64,000 nucleotides of DNA from Paracoccus cavernae (GCA_030410095.1 JAUFRC010000003.1:124001-188000); one strand, 5' to 3'; numbered from the stretch's first letter, positions 50,473 to 60,128 are shown. Translations and numbers: made by a program. The notes: a model not told the origin generated them from the sequence alone.

Positions 50473-51333
50473 ATGCAGGTTTCGATGACCGATCTGGACC
50501 ACCTCCAATCCCGCTATCTCGATCTGGTGCGCCGCCGCCGGATGTATTCCGGCCTTCTGCTGATCGTCTTCGTGGCCCTTCTGGCCGGCGGTTTCCAGAT
50601 CGCCAACGACCGCAATGCAGGCGGCTTTCTGCGCGGTCTGCCCCATGTTTTCGACTATCCCTCGGAGCTGATCGCCGAGGCAGCCGCCAAGGCCGCCAAT
50701 CTGCCGGGGCTGATGTGGACCTATCTGCCCGCGCTGGTCGAGACGCTCAATATCGCGGCGGTCTCGACGCTGGTGGGAGCGCTTGGCGGCGGGGTGCTGG
50801 CCCTGCTCGCGACGCGCGGACTTTCGCCCTGGCCGCGCATGGTCGCGCCGGTGCGCCGCCTGCTCGACATCATGCGCGCCATCCCCGATGTGGTGATCGC
50901 GCTGGTGCTGATCTTCGTTCTGGGCGGAGGGCCGGTGCCCGCGATGATCGCCATCGCCTTCCATACCACCGGCGCCTTGGGCAAACTCTTTTCCGAAGTG
51001 GTCGAGAATGCCGATACCAAACCGGTCGAGGGGCTGGAAAGCGTCGGTGCGGGCTGGTTGCAGCGGATGTGGCTTGCGGTCATGCCGCAGGTCGCGCCGA
51101 ACTGGCTGGGCTATGCGCTGCTGCGCTTTGAAATCAACATCCGCGCAAGCGCCATTCTGGGCTTCGTCGGCGCGGGCGGCATCGGCTACGAGCTGAGAAA
51201 CGCCATCGCCTGGGGGCCGGGCCGCTATGATGCGGCCGCGGCGATCTTCATCCTGCTCTTCGTCACCATCGTCGTGATCGATCAAGCCTCAAGCACGGCG
51301 CGAGACCGCCTCATCCACGGGGAAAAACCATGA
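50473..51333 (+). CDS. phnE: Phosphonate ABC transporter permease PhnE (first copy)
   Basis: Intact 286 residues from ATG 50473 (or 50485). About six transmembrane helices. The permease coupling motif region is seen in KLFSEVVENADTKPVEGLES and the family text FVGAGGIGYELRNAI. The start lies only three bases after the T-run of the upstream hairpin and has no clear ribosome site, so the downstream ATG 50485 may be used. The 3' end overlaps the second phnE (ATGA). Together they form the membrane pore of the importer. Confidence 0.92.
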   Translation: MQVSMTDLDHLQSRYLDLVRRRRMYSGLLLIVFVALLAGGFQIANDRNAGGFLRGLPHVFDYPSELIAEAAAKAANLPGLMWTYLPALVETLNIAAVSTLVGALGGGVLALLATRGLSPWPRMVAPVRRLLDIMRAIPDVVIALVLIFVLGGGPVPAMIAIAFHTTGALGKLFSEVVENADTKPVEGLESVGAGWLQRMWLAVMPQVAPNWLGYALLRFEINIRASAILGFVGAGGIGYELRNAIAWGPGRYDAAAAIFILLFVTIVVIDQASSTARDRLIHGEKP

Positions 51334-52648
51334 CGAGCGCCACCCGAACCGCGCCGATCGCGCAAGTCGCCCTCATCGAGGCCCGCGCGCAGGCGTTGAT
51401 CCGCAAGCGCAGCCTGCGCGCAATGGCGGTGCCTGCGGGGATTCTGGCCTATCTCGTCTATGTCTTCTTCGCCTTCGATCTTGCGGGGCTCGCGGGGCGG
51501 GCGCGGCTGGACAATGCCGCGCTGCTGATGCGCGATTTCTGGTCCTACAAGACCCATGTGACGCTCGACAACCGCTCCGATCTGGTCACGACCGCGATCG
51601 AGGGCAGCCGCAAGATGACCTATCCCGCGGGCGAGGAGCCGGCATGGATCACCCGCGAGGGCAGCGCGACCCGCGTCGAGATCCCGCAAGCCGAGGTCGT
51701 CCTTGCCCCCGGTCGCGTCGAGGTCCTGCGCGAGGGATTTACCCCGATAACCATCCTTCCCGCCCGCTCGGGCATTACATGGAGGGGATCACCGGCAGCG
51801 AGGATTGGGTTTCGGCCAGCGCCTCGCGCGTCGATCTGACCATCGGCTCCTCTCGGGTCAGCGTCACCAAGAACCGCGCCGAGGTCATGCGCCGCTTCGC
51901 GGGCTGGGAGCTCTTTTTCTTCACCCTCGACAGCCCCTATCACGGGCAGGGGCCGCTGGCTCTGGCGGGGACCGCGCTGTCCGATCCCGCGCAGATCGGC
52001 GCGATGGCCCATGACTTCTGGACCAATCGGGTCTGGCATCACGGCGATGTCTTCGGTGCCTTGGGCGAGACGGTCCTGATGGCCTTTCTCGGGACCTTCG
52101 GCGCGGCCCTGATCGCCTTGCCGCTGGCCTTTGTCGCGGCCAGCAACTTCGGGGTCTCGCGCATTTTGCGTCAGGTGGCGCGGCGGTTCTTCGACTTCCT
52201 GCGCGGGGTCGACGGGCTGATCTGGACGATCATCCTGTCGCGCGCCTTCGGGCCAGGGCCGCTGACCGGCAGTCTCGCGATCCTGATCACCGATGTCGGC
52301 AGCTTCGGCAAGCTCTTTTCGGAATCGCTCGAGAACATTGACGGCAAACAGGTCGAGGGGCTGCGTTCGACCGGCGCGGGCCCGCTGCAACGGGCGCGCT
52401 GGGGCGTGCTGCCGCAGGTGGCGCCGGTGGTGTTGTCGCAGGTGCTCTATTTCCTCGAATCCAACACCCGCGGCGCGACGGTGATCGGCGCGATTGTCGG
52501 CGGGGGTATCGGTTTGATGCTGACGCAGGCGATCCAGACCCAGCAGGATTGGGAGCATGTCGCCTATTACATCGTGCTGATCGTGCTGGTGGTGATGGTG
52601 ATGGACTGGTTCTCGGGCATGTTGCGCCGCCGCCTGATCAAGGGCTGA
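51330..52648 (+). CDS. phnE: Phosphonate ABC transporter permease PhnE (second copy, one frame break)
   Basis: About 439 residues from ATG 51330, overlapping the first phnE. After the first helix (residues about 32-50) comes a long extracytoplasmic insert of roughly 170 residues (RSDLVTTAIEGSRKMTYPAG... to WELFFFTLDSP) before the permease core with KLFSESLENIDGKQVEGLR and VIGAIVGGGIGLML. This larger PhnE2 type accompanies a smaller PhnE in many alphaproteobacteria. One base is missing near 51740, inside the insert. It pairs with the other permease as a heterodimer. Confidence 0.9.
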
Positions 52649-52700
52649 AAAGCCCCGCAGAAAACACGCGGGCCGCCCTTTCGGGGAGGCCTTTGCCTGT

Positions 52701-53035
52701 TCAGGCGCTGCGTTCCTCGGCGATGTGATGGGCCATGACATGGAGCATGTCGCTGACATGGGCATCGCTGAGGCTGTAAAAGACCTGCCGCGACTGGCGC
52801 TCTCCCTTACGAGACGCGCCGCGCGCAACAGGCGCAGATGGTGGCTGACGAGCGATTGCGACTGGTCGAGCGCCTCGGCGATCTCTCCGACCGAGCGGGG
52901 CGCATTGAGGCAGCACAGCAGGATGCTGAGCCGCGTCGTATCGCCCAGAAGCTTGAATGTATCCGCCAGAACCGCGGTCTCGGGCTGGCTGAGAACCAGC
53001 CCGCAAGGCGCGGCGGCCGCAGGCAGGGTGCTCAT
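52701..53035 (-). CDS. ArsR/SmtB family metal-responsive repressor (one frame break)
   Basis: About 111 residues from ATG 53035, which overlaps the stop of the CDF exporter gene, so both are in one operon. The winged helix is clear: FKLLGDTTRLSILLCCL, then APRSVGEIAEALDQSQSLVSHHL and LLRAARLV. After one missing base near 52803 it continues KGERQSRQVFYSLSDAHVSDML. The C-terminal DAHVSDMLHVMAHH segment matches an alpha-5 type metal site (Asp-His and His-His) as in SmtB or CzrA. It should repress the exporter until zinc or a similar metal binds. A matching operator is at 54108-54125. Confidence 0.9.
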
Positions 53036-54081
53036 GGGGCGGTCCCGCCCGCAAGGCTGCAGCGCCGCGTTTCGCCCGACCAGTCAAGCGCCACGGTTGC
53101 ATGTTCGATCTCGAAACGCTCCTGCAGGGCGCGGGCGATACGGGCGGAAAGATCGCGGAACGCGGCCCCTTCGGAGGGCTCGACGCTTAGCGTTGCGAGC
53201 ATGCGCTTGTTGGTGATCTGCCACAGATGGATATGCGCGACCGAGGTGATTTCAGCCGCGAAATCCGCGCGCAGGAAGGTCTCGACCTCATCGGCGGACA
53301 ACCCTTCGGGCGCGCCTTCGAGCAGGATGTCGAGCGAGCGTTTCGCCAAGAACCACGCGCTGCGCAGGATCAGGACCGAGACGACGACCGACAGGATCGG
53401 GTCGATCGGGGTCCAGCCGGTCAGCCAGATCGCCGCCGCCGCCGCAATCGCCCCGACCGAGCCGAGCAGATCGCCCAGAACATGCAGGGTCGCGCCCTGG
53501 ATGTTGACATGGTCGTGGTCGCCGCCCTGCGTCAGGATGCGCAGCACCAGCAGGTTGACCAAAAGCCCGAGCACCGCGACCACCAGCATCGGCCCCGCGA
53601 GGATCTCGGTCGGCGAGGTAAAGCGGTGCCAGGCCTCGAAGGCGATCCAGAAGACGATGGCGAAAAGCGCAAGCGCATTGACGAAAGCCGCGATGACCTC
53701 GAAGCGCAGATAGCCGAAGGTGCGCCGCCCGTCCGCCGCGCGGCGTCCGAAGCGGAAGGCGAGATAGGACAGCGCCAGCGCCGCGGTATCGGTCAGCATA
53801 TGGCCCGCGTCTGCCAGCAGCGCGAGCGAGCCGGACAGATAGCCGCCCACTACCTCGACCAGCATGAAGCTTCCGGTAATCGCGAGCGCGATCAGGACCT
53901 TGCGCTCGTTCTCGGAGGTGACGGCGGGTGTGTGGTCATGGCCCGCATGGTCGTGATCATGGCCATCGTGGCCGTGGCCGGCGTGCTCGTGGGGTCCGTG
54001 ACCGTGGGTGCCGTGACCGGCGTGGCTGTGGTCTGGATGGTGGTCATGCCCCTCGGGGGCAGGGTGGTCATGCGCGGCCAT
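53032..54081 (-). CDS. Cation diffusion facilitator (zinc/cobalt-type exporter)
   Basis: Intact, 349 residues from ATG 54081 (MAAHDHPAPEG), chosen over 54108 because AGGAAG lies ahead of it and the operator overlaps the upstream ATG. The N-terminus is a histidine-rich metal-binding tail (over a dozen His in the first 60 residues). Six transmembrane helices follow with the transport-site pairs HMLTD in ALLADAGHMLTD and HVLGD in TLHVLGD, and a C-terminal cytoplasmic domain (VETFLRADFAAEI, VAHIHLWQI). It exports divalent cations in exchange for protons. The ArsR repressor is co-transcribed downstream. Confidence 0.93.
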   Translation of the reverse strand: MAAHDHPAPEGHDHHPDHSHAGHGTHGHGPHEHAGHGHDGHDHDHAGHDHTPAVTSENERKVLIALAITGSFMLVEVVGGYLSGSLALLADAGHMLTDTAALALSYLAFRFGRRAADGRRTFGYLRFEVIAAFVNALALFAIVFWIAFEAWHRFTSPTEILAGPMLVVAVLGLLVNLLVLRILTQGGDHDHVNIQGATLHVLGDLLGSVGAIAAAAAIWLTGWTPIDPILSVVVSVLILRSAWFLAKRSLDILLEGAPEGLSADEVETFLRADFAAEITSVAHIHLWQITNKRMLATLSVEPSEGAAFRDLSARIARALQERFEIEHATVALDWSGETRRCSLAGGTAP

Positions 54082-54107
54082 GGTCGCTTCCTGCGAATGA
54101 GTCAACA

Positions 54108-54125
54108 TATGAATACCTATTCATA
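54108..54125. promoter_or_regulatory. ArsR-type operator, perfect palindrome
   Basis: TATGAATACCTATTCATA is a perfect palindrome of two eight-base arms around CC, 27 bases upstream of the CDF start on the minus strand. It has the TGAA-N6-TTCA form bound by SmtB/CzrA-type ArsR repressors, one of which is encoded in the same operon. Confidence 0.85.
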
Positions 54126-54178
54126 GATTGATTCCTTCGGCGCAGCCAGCCCCGATTTCTCCCGCGCGGCGCCAAAGA

Positions 54179-54200
54179 AAGGCGGCCCGAAGGCCGCCTT
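54179..54200. terminator. Terminator after the aminotransferase
   Basis: AAGGCGGCC (54179-54187) and GGCCGCCTT (54192-54200) form a perfect stem with loop CGAA. On the minus strand it is followed by TCTTTGG, so it serves the aminotransferase gene ending at 54223. Confidence 0.8.
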
Positions 54201-54222
54201 GCCGGTCCCGAAAGGGAAGTGA

Positions 54223-55438
54223 TCAGAAGCTGCGCAGCAGACGGCCGAGACGGGTGATGCCCTCGTCGATCTGCTCGTTGGTGGCGCAGGAATAGCTTAG
54301 CCGCATGTCGTTGCGCCGCGAGCCGTCGGCGTAGAACGCCCCGCCCGGCACGAAAGCGATGCGGTAATCGGCAACCGCGCGCGCCAGAACCTCGGCCGCA
54401 TCGAGCTTGGGATCGATCGTGACCCAGACGAACATGCCGCCTTCGGGGCGGGTAAAGGTCACGCCCTCGGGCATTTCGCGCGCCAATGCGGCCAGCATCG
54501 CATCGCGGCGGCTGCTGTAGATTGCGCGGATCTTGGCGACATGTTCGTCGAAAATCTCGCGGGCGACGAAATTCGTGGCCATCTGGCTCAGCGTCGGCGA
54601 ATGGAGATCGGCCGCCTGTTTCATCAGCACGAGCCGCCCGATCACATCCTTGGCCGCGCAGACCCAGCCGACGCGCAGACCCGGCGCGAGCGTCTTGGAG
54701 AAAGAGCCGCAATAGATGACGCGGGAGTTTTCGATACCGCCTTTGGCTTCGATATCAAGGGCTTGTAGCGGGGATCGCCTCGCCGTCAAAACGCAGCGAC
54801 TGATAGGCCGCATCCTCGATCACCGCGATATTCATCGCATCCGCACGCGCGAGCAGGGCCTTGCGCCCTTCGAGCGACAGGGTTTCGCCGGTCGGGTTGG
54901 CGAAATCGGCCGAGAGATAGGCGAATTTCACGCGGCCCTTGCCGTCCGAGGCTTCGGCGGCTTCGGCCTGAGCCGCCTCGGGCGTCTCGTTCGAGAAAGC
55001 GTCGAGGCGGGCATAGCGCGGCTCGTAGGCATTGAAGGCGCCAAGCGCGCCCAGATAGGTCGGCGCGGTCACCAGAGCGGTATCGCCGGGAGAAATCAGC
55101 AGCTTGCCGAGATAATCCAGCGCCTGCTGCGAGCCCGAGGTGATGAAGATATTGTCGGCATCGCAAGGCACGCCGATCTTGCCCATCTCGCCCGCGATCC
55201 ATTCGCGCAGCGGCTTGTAGCCCTCGGAGACGGAATATTGCAGTGCCGAGGCGGCATGTTCCGGCGTCATCGCGGTCTCGAAGGCTTTCGAGAAGGCGGC
55301 GGTCGGGAACAGGGCCGGGTCGGGAATGCCGCCTGCAAACGAAATGATGTCGGGCTGGTCGAGCAGCTTCAACAATTCACGGATTTCGGATGCTTTCATC
55401 CGGCTGTTTCGCGTGGCGAGCACATCCGTCCATTGCAT
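54223..55438 (-). CDS. PLP-dependent aminotransferase, class I/II (one frame break)
   Basis: About 405 residues from ATG 55438 (MQWTDVLATRNSRMKASEIR). A fold-type I aminotransferase of the 2-aminoadipate/MocR-like group: ISFAGGIPDPALFP near the N-terminus, SGSQQALD near residue 105, NPTGETLS near 190, and the PLP lysine in SFSKTLAPGLRVGW near 245. At 54766-54769 a C-run causes a net shift of two missing bases or one extra. It transfers amino groups between an amino acid and a keto acid, possibly aromatic or 2-aminoadipate. It stands alone between terminators. Confidence 0.88.
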
Positions 55439-55897
55439 GGGCTCATTCTCCTACTTGTATGATCGGGCGGAACCTGCGCCTCGGCGTCGGGAAAATCAAT
55501 GCGGCGAAGGCGTGAAATCGGCAGGATTCTTACGTCGGAGGGTGCTTTTCGGTACGATTGTGGAAATCCTTGCCGTTTCGCGCGCAAAAAGACACAGGCG
55601 AAGGGGCGCGCGGCACAATGGTCGCCGCGCGCGCGGCTGCAAGTGGGGTGCGCGGAACGGTGCGCGACTCGCACTTCGCGCGATTGCCGCAACAAAAGCG
55701 GTCCGGCCCCCGCGAAAACCCCGCCGCGAAAAAGCCGAGAAAATTTTAGCGGTCCCCTTGATCGAAAGAGCGGCTGCGCTAATTCTAAAAACGCAGGACG
55801 GGCCCTCTGGCGATCGGCATTTTGGCTGAACGTGATGTCGGACTGCATCGAGCATGCTCGAGGCTGGCCCGGTGATCCCTACGCGATCTCATCTCCT
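55439..55897. other. Intergenic region upstream of terC
   Basis: About 460 bases between divergent genes. The part next to the aminotransferase is strongly G/C-rich with overlapping spurious frames; the part next to terC is more balanced. I looked for the yybP-ykoY manganese riboswitch that often precedes terC and did not find its GGGGAGUA element. A leader RNA of unknown type remains possible. Confidence 0.4.
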
Positions 55898-55925
55898 GAC
55901 CTCTGGCTTTGTACAAACGGAGGTC
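55898..55925 (+). promoter_or_regulatory. Hairpin sequestering the terC ribosome-binding site
   Basis: GACCTC (55898-55903) pairs perfectly with GAGGTC (55920-55925), and the inner TTTGTACAAA is itself self-complementary. The 3' arm contains the GGAGGT ribosome site (55919-55924) just before ATG 55928. The structure would block translation unless opened, suggesting translational control of terC. Confidence 0.5.
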
Positions 55926-55927
55926 GA

Positions 55928-56930
55928 ATGGAATTTCTTCTCGCATTATTCATGGGCACACCGGTCTGGATGTGGCTTTTGTTCGTGGGCATCGTGCTGG
56001 GCCTGCTGATCCTTGATCTGGGCGTGTTCAACACCGAGGATCACGAGATTGGCGTTGCCGAAAGCCTCAAGATGTCGGCGTTCTACATCACTTTGGGCCT
56101 CGCCTTTTCGGGCTTTGTCTGGTGGCAGATCGACGCGACCGCCTCGGCGCAATATCTGACGGCCTTTGTGGTCGAAAAGACGCTGGCGCTCGACAATATC
56201 TTCGTCATCGCACTGATTTTCAGCTTCTTCGCCATCCCGCGCAAATACCAGCACCGCGTGTTGTTCTGGGGTATTCTGGGCGTGATCGTGCTGCGCGGCA
56301 TCATGATCGGCCTTGGTGCGACCATTGTCGCGCAATATCACTGGGTGCTCTATATCTTCGCGGTCTTCCTTGTCCTGACCGGCATCAAGATGTTGTTTTC
56401 GGGCGATGATCACGCCCCCGACCTGAGCAAGAACCCGATCCTGCGTTTCGCCAAAAAGCGCATGCGCGTCACCGAGGATCTGCACGGCAATGCGTTCTTC
56501 GTCCGCCTGCACGACAGCAAAGCCGGCAAGATGGTTCGGTTCGCGACGCCTTTGTTCCTTGCGCTGGTGATGATCGAATTCGCCGACCTGATCTTTGCTG
56601 TCGACTCGGTGCCTGCGGTCTTCACGATCACGACCGACCCGTTCATCGTCTATACCTCGAACATTTTCGCGATCCTCGGCCTGCGGGCGCTGTTCTTTGC
56701 CCTCTCGGCGATCCTGCACCGCTTCGCCTATCTGAAATATGCGCTCGATCCTGCTGGTCTTCATCGGCTCGAAGATCTTCATCGCCGATGCGATGGGCTG
56801 GGAGAAATTCCCGCCGGCATGGTCGCTCGGCATCACCTTCGCGATCCTTGGCGCGGGCATTGCGGTCTCGCTGTGGAAAACCGGCGGTGGTGATGACGGC
56901 GCGGCGATCAGCGGCGAAAAGCAGCACTGA
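55928..56930 (+). CDS. terC: TerC family integral membrane protein (one frame break)
   Basis: About 334 residues from ATG 55928. Multiple transmembrane helices with the family motifs: VVEKTLALDNIFVIALIF near residue 80, VLTGIKMLF, and the second conserved acidic site MIEFADLIFAVDSVPAVF near residue 220. A shift of net two bases lies near 56745, after which it continues ILLVFIGSKIFIADAMG. TerC/Alx proteins handle manganese or other metal ions during secretion and are linked to tellurite resistance and alkaline stress. The ribosome site sits in a hairpin, pointing to RNA-level control. A terminator follows (ACGCCGGCCGG at 56952 with CCGGTCGGCGT to 56978). Confidence 0.9.
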
Positions 56931-57028
56931 TCAGACCCCATGACGCGCGAGACGCCGGCCGGTCCTTCCGGTCGGCGTTTTGCATGTCCGGCGCGGGCGC
57001 GGCAGAATGCGGGGATGATTGCTTCACA

Positions 57029-57047
57029 TGCATACACGTTATATGCA
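57029..57047. promoter_or_regulatory. Inverted repeat upstream of the Ldh2-family gene
   Basis: TGCATA (57029-57034) and TATGCA (57042-57047) form a perfect six-base inverted repeat with a seven-base spacer in the promoter region, 48 bases before the start codon. It could be an operator for an unlinked regulator. Confidence 0.35.
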
Positions 57048-57094
57048 GGATGGCGAAGGTTTGATGCCGCGCTTGATGCCCGCAGGAAAAGGAC

Positions 57095-58133
57095 ATGACC
57101 ATGAGCGATTCCACCGTGATTTCCGAACAGGATCTGACCGCGCTTGTCGCGGGCGTGCTGCGCAATGCGGGCTTTTCCCAAGATCACGCCACGGCCATCG
57201 GCCGCACCATCGCGGCGGGAGAGCGTGACGCCTGCAAATCGCATGGCGTCTACCGCGTCGAAGGCTGCCTGCGCACGCTGAAACTGGGCAAAGTCGTGCC
57301 GGATGCAGTGCCCGAACTGATGGCGGACGAGGGATCGTCGGTGATCCGCGTCGATGCCAAGGGCGGTTTCGCCAACCTCGCCTTCGAGATCGGCGCTCCG
57401 GCCCTGATCGAGCGCACCCGCAAGCTGGGTTTTGCGGCGCTTGTCATCAATGATTGCACCCATTTCGCCGCCCTGTGGCCCGAGGTCGAGCTTTTGGCCG
57501 AGGCCGGTCTTGCCGCAATGGCGATGTGTCCGAGCTATGCGACCGTCGCGCCTGCGGGAGGCAACAAGCCGCTTCTGGGCACCAACCCCTTTGCCTTCGG
57601 CTGGCCGCGCCCGAACCAGAATCCCTATGTTTTCGACTTCGCGACCAGCGTCGCGGCGCGCGGCGAGCTTGAACTTTACCGCCGTGCGGGAAAACCGCTT
57701 CCCGAAGGCTGGGCGATCGACGCGGACGGCAACCCGACCACCGATCCCGAGGCCGCTTTGGCCGGTGCAATGCTGCCTTTCGGCGCGCATAAAGGCTCGG
57801 CGATCTCGACCATGATCGAGCTGCTGGCCGGCGCGATGATCGGCGATTTCACCAGCCCCGAGGCGCTGGATTTCCTTGGCACGACCACGATCGCGCCGCG
57901 CCACGGCGAGCTGATCCTGGCCTTCGATCCGGTCCGCATGGCCGGTGGCCGCGCCGATCCGTCCGCCAAGGGCGAGGCGCTTTGACCGCGATCGGCGGGC
58001 AGGGGCGCGTCTGCCCTCGCAGCGCCGCTTTGCCGCCCGCGCCTTGTCGCGCGAAAACGGCATCACCCTGACTGCCGAGGAAATGGCCCAGCTCGAACGC
58101 CTGCGCGATCAGGGGCTTGCGGCGGTCAACTAA
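57095..58133 (+). CDS. Ldh2/MDH2 family NAD(P)-dependent oxidoreductase (two frame breaks)
   Basis: About 346 residues from ATG 57095 (or 57101) behind AGGAAAAGG. The family is malate/L-sulfolactate/ureidoglycolate/delta-1-piperideine-2-carboxylate reductase: GERDACKSHGVYRVEGCL with the conserved SHG near residue 45, INDCTHFAALW near 125, GTNPFAFGWPRP near 165 and PFGAHKGSAISTMIELLAG near 230. Two single bases are missing near 57974 and 57994, after which it ends GARLPSQRRFAARALS...GLAAVN. The LKLGKVVPDAVPE text resembles the cyclic-imino-acid reductases, so a proline or lysine-related substrate is possible but not proven. Confidence 0.85.
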
Positions 58134-58156
58134 GCCACACCTTTGTAAAGACATGG

Positions 58157-58181
58157 AAAAGGCCCCGTTCGGGGGCCTTTT
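58157..58181. terminator. Bidirectional terminator between convergent genes
   Basis: AAAAGGCCCC (58157-58166) and GGGGCCTTTT (58172-58181) form a perfect ten-base stem with loop GTTCG. It can serve both the Ldh2-type gene and the convergent beta-oxidation operon. Confidence 0.9.
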
Positions 58182-58209
58182 GTCGTTGGTTGGCCACTGC
58201 GTGCGCGCC

Positions 58210-58980
58210 TTAGTCCGCGTGGAATTTCGGGCTGCGTTTCTCGACAAATGCGCCCATGCCCTCGCGCTGGTCGGCGGTGCCGAACATGCGGTGGAACAGG
58301 CGGCGTTCGTAAAGGATGCCTTCGGACAGGCTGGTTTCCTCGGCGCGCATGACGGCCTCGCGCGCCATCCGTGCGGCATTGCGCGAATAGCTCGCGATCT
58401 GGCGCGCGGCCTCGAGCGCGGTCGGGACCACTTCGGCGTCGGGGACGACGCGGGCGACGAGGCCCGACTGAAGCGCCTCGGCCGCATCCATCATCCGGCC
58501 CGTCAGATGCATGTCCATCGAGCGCGCCCGCCCGATCAGCTTGGTCATCCGCTGCGTGCCGCCCATGCCCGCGATGACGCCGATCTTGATTTCCGGCTGG
58601 CCGAATTTCGCGCCCTCGCCCGCAATGGCGAAATCGCACATCATCACGACCTCGCAGCCGCCGCCCAAGGCGAACCCGTTCACGGCGGCGATCTTCGGGG
58701 TCTTGCAGGCGGCGAAACGGTCCCAGACCGCGAAGAAATCATCCTCGATCATCTGATCGGCGCTGCGGTCGACCATTTCGGAAATATCCGCGCCCGCGGC
58801 AAAGGCGCGCTCGGATCCGGTGATGACGATGGCGCCGATGCCCTTGTCCTTCTCGATCGCCTCGACGGCTTCGACCAGCTCGACCGCGAGCGCGGAATTG
58901 AGCGCATTGAGCTGTTTGGGCCGGTTGAGGCGGATCAGGGCGACGCGGTCTTCGACTGTGATTTCAATCAGTTCGGGCAT
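58210..58980 (-). CDS. Enoyl-CoA hydratase
   Basis: Intact 256-residue crotonase-fold enzyme from ATG 58980 (MPELIEITVEDRVALIRLNR). The oxyanion hole and first catalytic glutamate are in NGFALGGGCEVVMMCD, and the second glutamate in FGQPEIKIGVIAGMGGTQR, as in canonical short-chain enoyl-CoA hydratases (FadB1/PaaF type). It hydrates trans-2-enoyl-CoA to L-3-hydroxyacyl-CoA. It is the last gene of a five-gene minus-strand operon that contains every other beta-oxidation step. A terminator lies 29 bases after its stop. Confidence 0.94.
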   Translation of the reverse strand: MPELIEITVEDRVALIRLNRPKQLNALNSALAVELVEAVEAIEKDKGIGAIVITGSERAFAAGADISEMVDRSADQMIEDDFFAVWDRFAACKTPKIAAVNGFALGGGCEVVMMCDFAIAGEGAKFGQPEIKIGVIAGMGGTQRMTKLIGRARSMDMHLTGRMMDAAEALQSGLVARVVPDAEVVPTALEAARQIASYSRNAARMAREAVMRAEETSLSEGILYERRLFHRMFGTADQREGMGAFVEKRSPKFHAD

Positions 58981-59005
58981 GACTTCCTCGGGGTTTCGGA
59001 GGCTT

Positions 59006-60128
59006 TTAAAGGCTGCGGGCGATGACGAGACGCTGGATCTCGCTGGTGCCTTCGTAAATCTGGCAGACGCGGACATCGCGGTAAATCCGTTCAACCGGAT
59101 AGTCGCGCAAATAGCCGTAGCCGCCGTGGATCTGGATCGCGTCGGAACAGACCCGCTCGGCCATTTCCGAGGCCACGAGTTTCGCCATCGAGGCCTCGGT
59201 CAGCGCCGGACGGCCCGCCTCGCGGAGCGCGGCCGCATGGAGGACCATCTGGCGCGCCGTCTCTATCCGCGTCGCCATATCGGCGAGTTTGAAGGCCACC
59301 GCCTGATGCGCCATCAAGGGCTTGCCGAAGGTGATGCGTTCCTTGGCATAGGCGCGGGCCGCGTCGAAAGCCGCGCGGGCCATGCCCACCGCCTGCGCCG
59401 CAATCCCGATCCGCCCACCTTCAAGGTTCGAGAGCGCGATTTTCAGCCCCTCGCCCTCTTCCCCCAGACGGTTTTCGACCGGAATGCGCATATTGGTAAA
59501 GGCGATCGCGCAGGTATCCGAGGCATGCTGGCCGAGTTTGTGCTCGACGGAAACCACCTGATAGCCGGGCGTGTCGGTCGGCACGATAAAGGCGGTGATG
59601 CCCTTCTTGCCCGCCTCGGGATCGGTCACGGCAAAGACGATAATCACCTTGCCGTTCTTGCCCGATGTGATGAATTGTTTCGCGCCATCAAGCACATAGT
59701 GATCGCCGTCGCGCCGCGCCCGCGTCTTGATCGCCGCCGCATCCGAGCCGGTCGAGGGCTCGGTCAGCGCGAAGCCCCGATCCATTCCCCGAGGCCATTT
59801 TCGGCAGAAAGCGCGCTTTTGCGCGTCGGTGCCGAATTTCAGGATCGGCATGCAGCCGACCGAGCTATGGACCGAGATGATGGTCGAACAGGTCCCGTCG
59901 CCCGCCGCGATTTCTTCGAGCGCGGCGGCATAGGCCACCATGCCGAGGTCCGAGCCGCCCCATTCCTCGGGGACGAGCATGCCGAGAAAGCCCAGCTCGC
60001 CCATTTCGCGCATCTCGTCATGGGGAAAGCGTGATCCGCGTCGCGCTGATGGGCCCCGGCAGCAGGCTGTTTTGCGCGTAATCGCGGGCGGCCTCGCGGA
60101 TTTGTTCCTGATCTTCGTTCAGCAGCAT
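59006..60128 (-). CDS. Acyl-CoA dehydrogenase (about five bases missing)
   Basis: About 375 residues from ATG 60128 (MLLNEDQEQIREAARDYA). Single bases are missing near 60056 (GGGG) and 60022 (CCCC). Three further gaps between about 59766 and 59815 cancel in frame and leave a garbled stretch (FCRKWPRGMDRGFALTEP) where the family has FLPKMASGEWIGGFALTEP. FAD and substrate motifs GFALTEPSTGSDAAA and KQFITSGKNG and the catalytic glutamate in QIYEGTSEIQ are present. It introduces the 2,3-double bond into an acyl-CoA and passes electrons to ETF. The branch (short-chain or isovaleryl-like) is not resolved. Confidence 0.9.

Noticed and set aside
55700..55927. yybP-ykoY manganese riboswitch ahead of terC
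   Set aside because: The conserved GGGGAGUA element and the paired internal loops are not visible. Only the hairpin over the ribosome site is supported.
55946..58066. Long minus-strand open frame across terC and the Ldh2-type gene
   Set aside because: Antisense shadow of two well-recognised plus-strand genes, with low-complexity composition.
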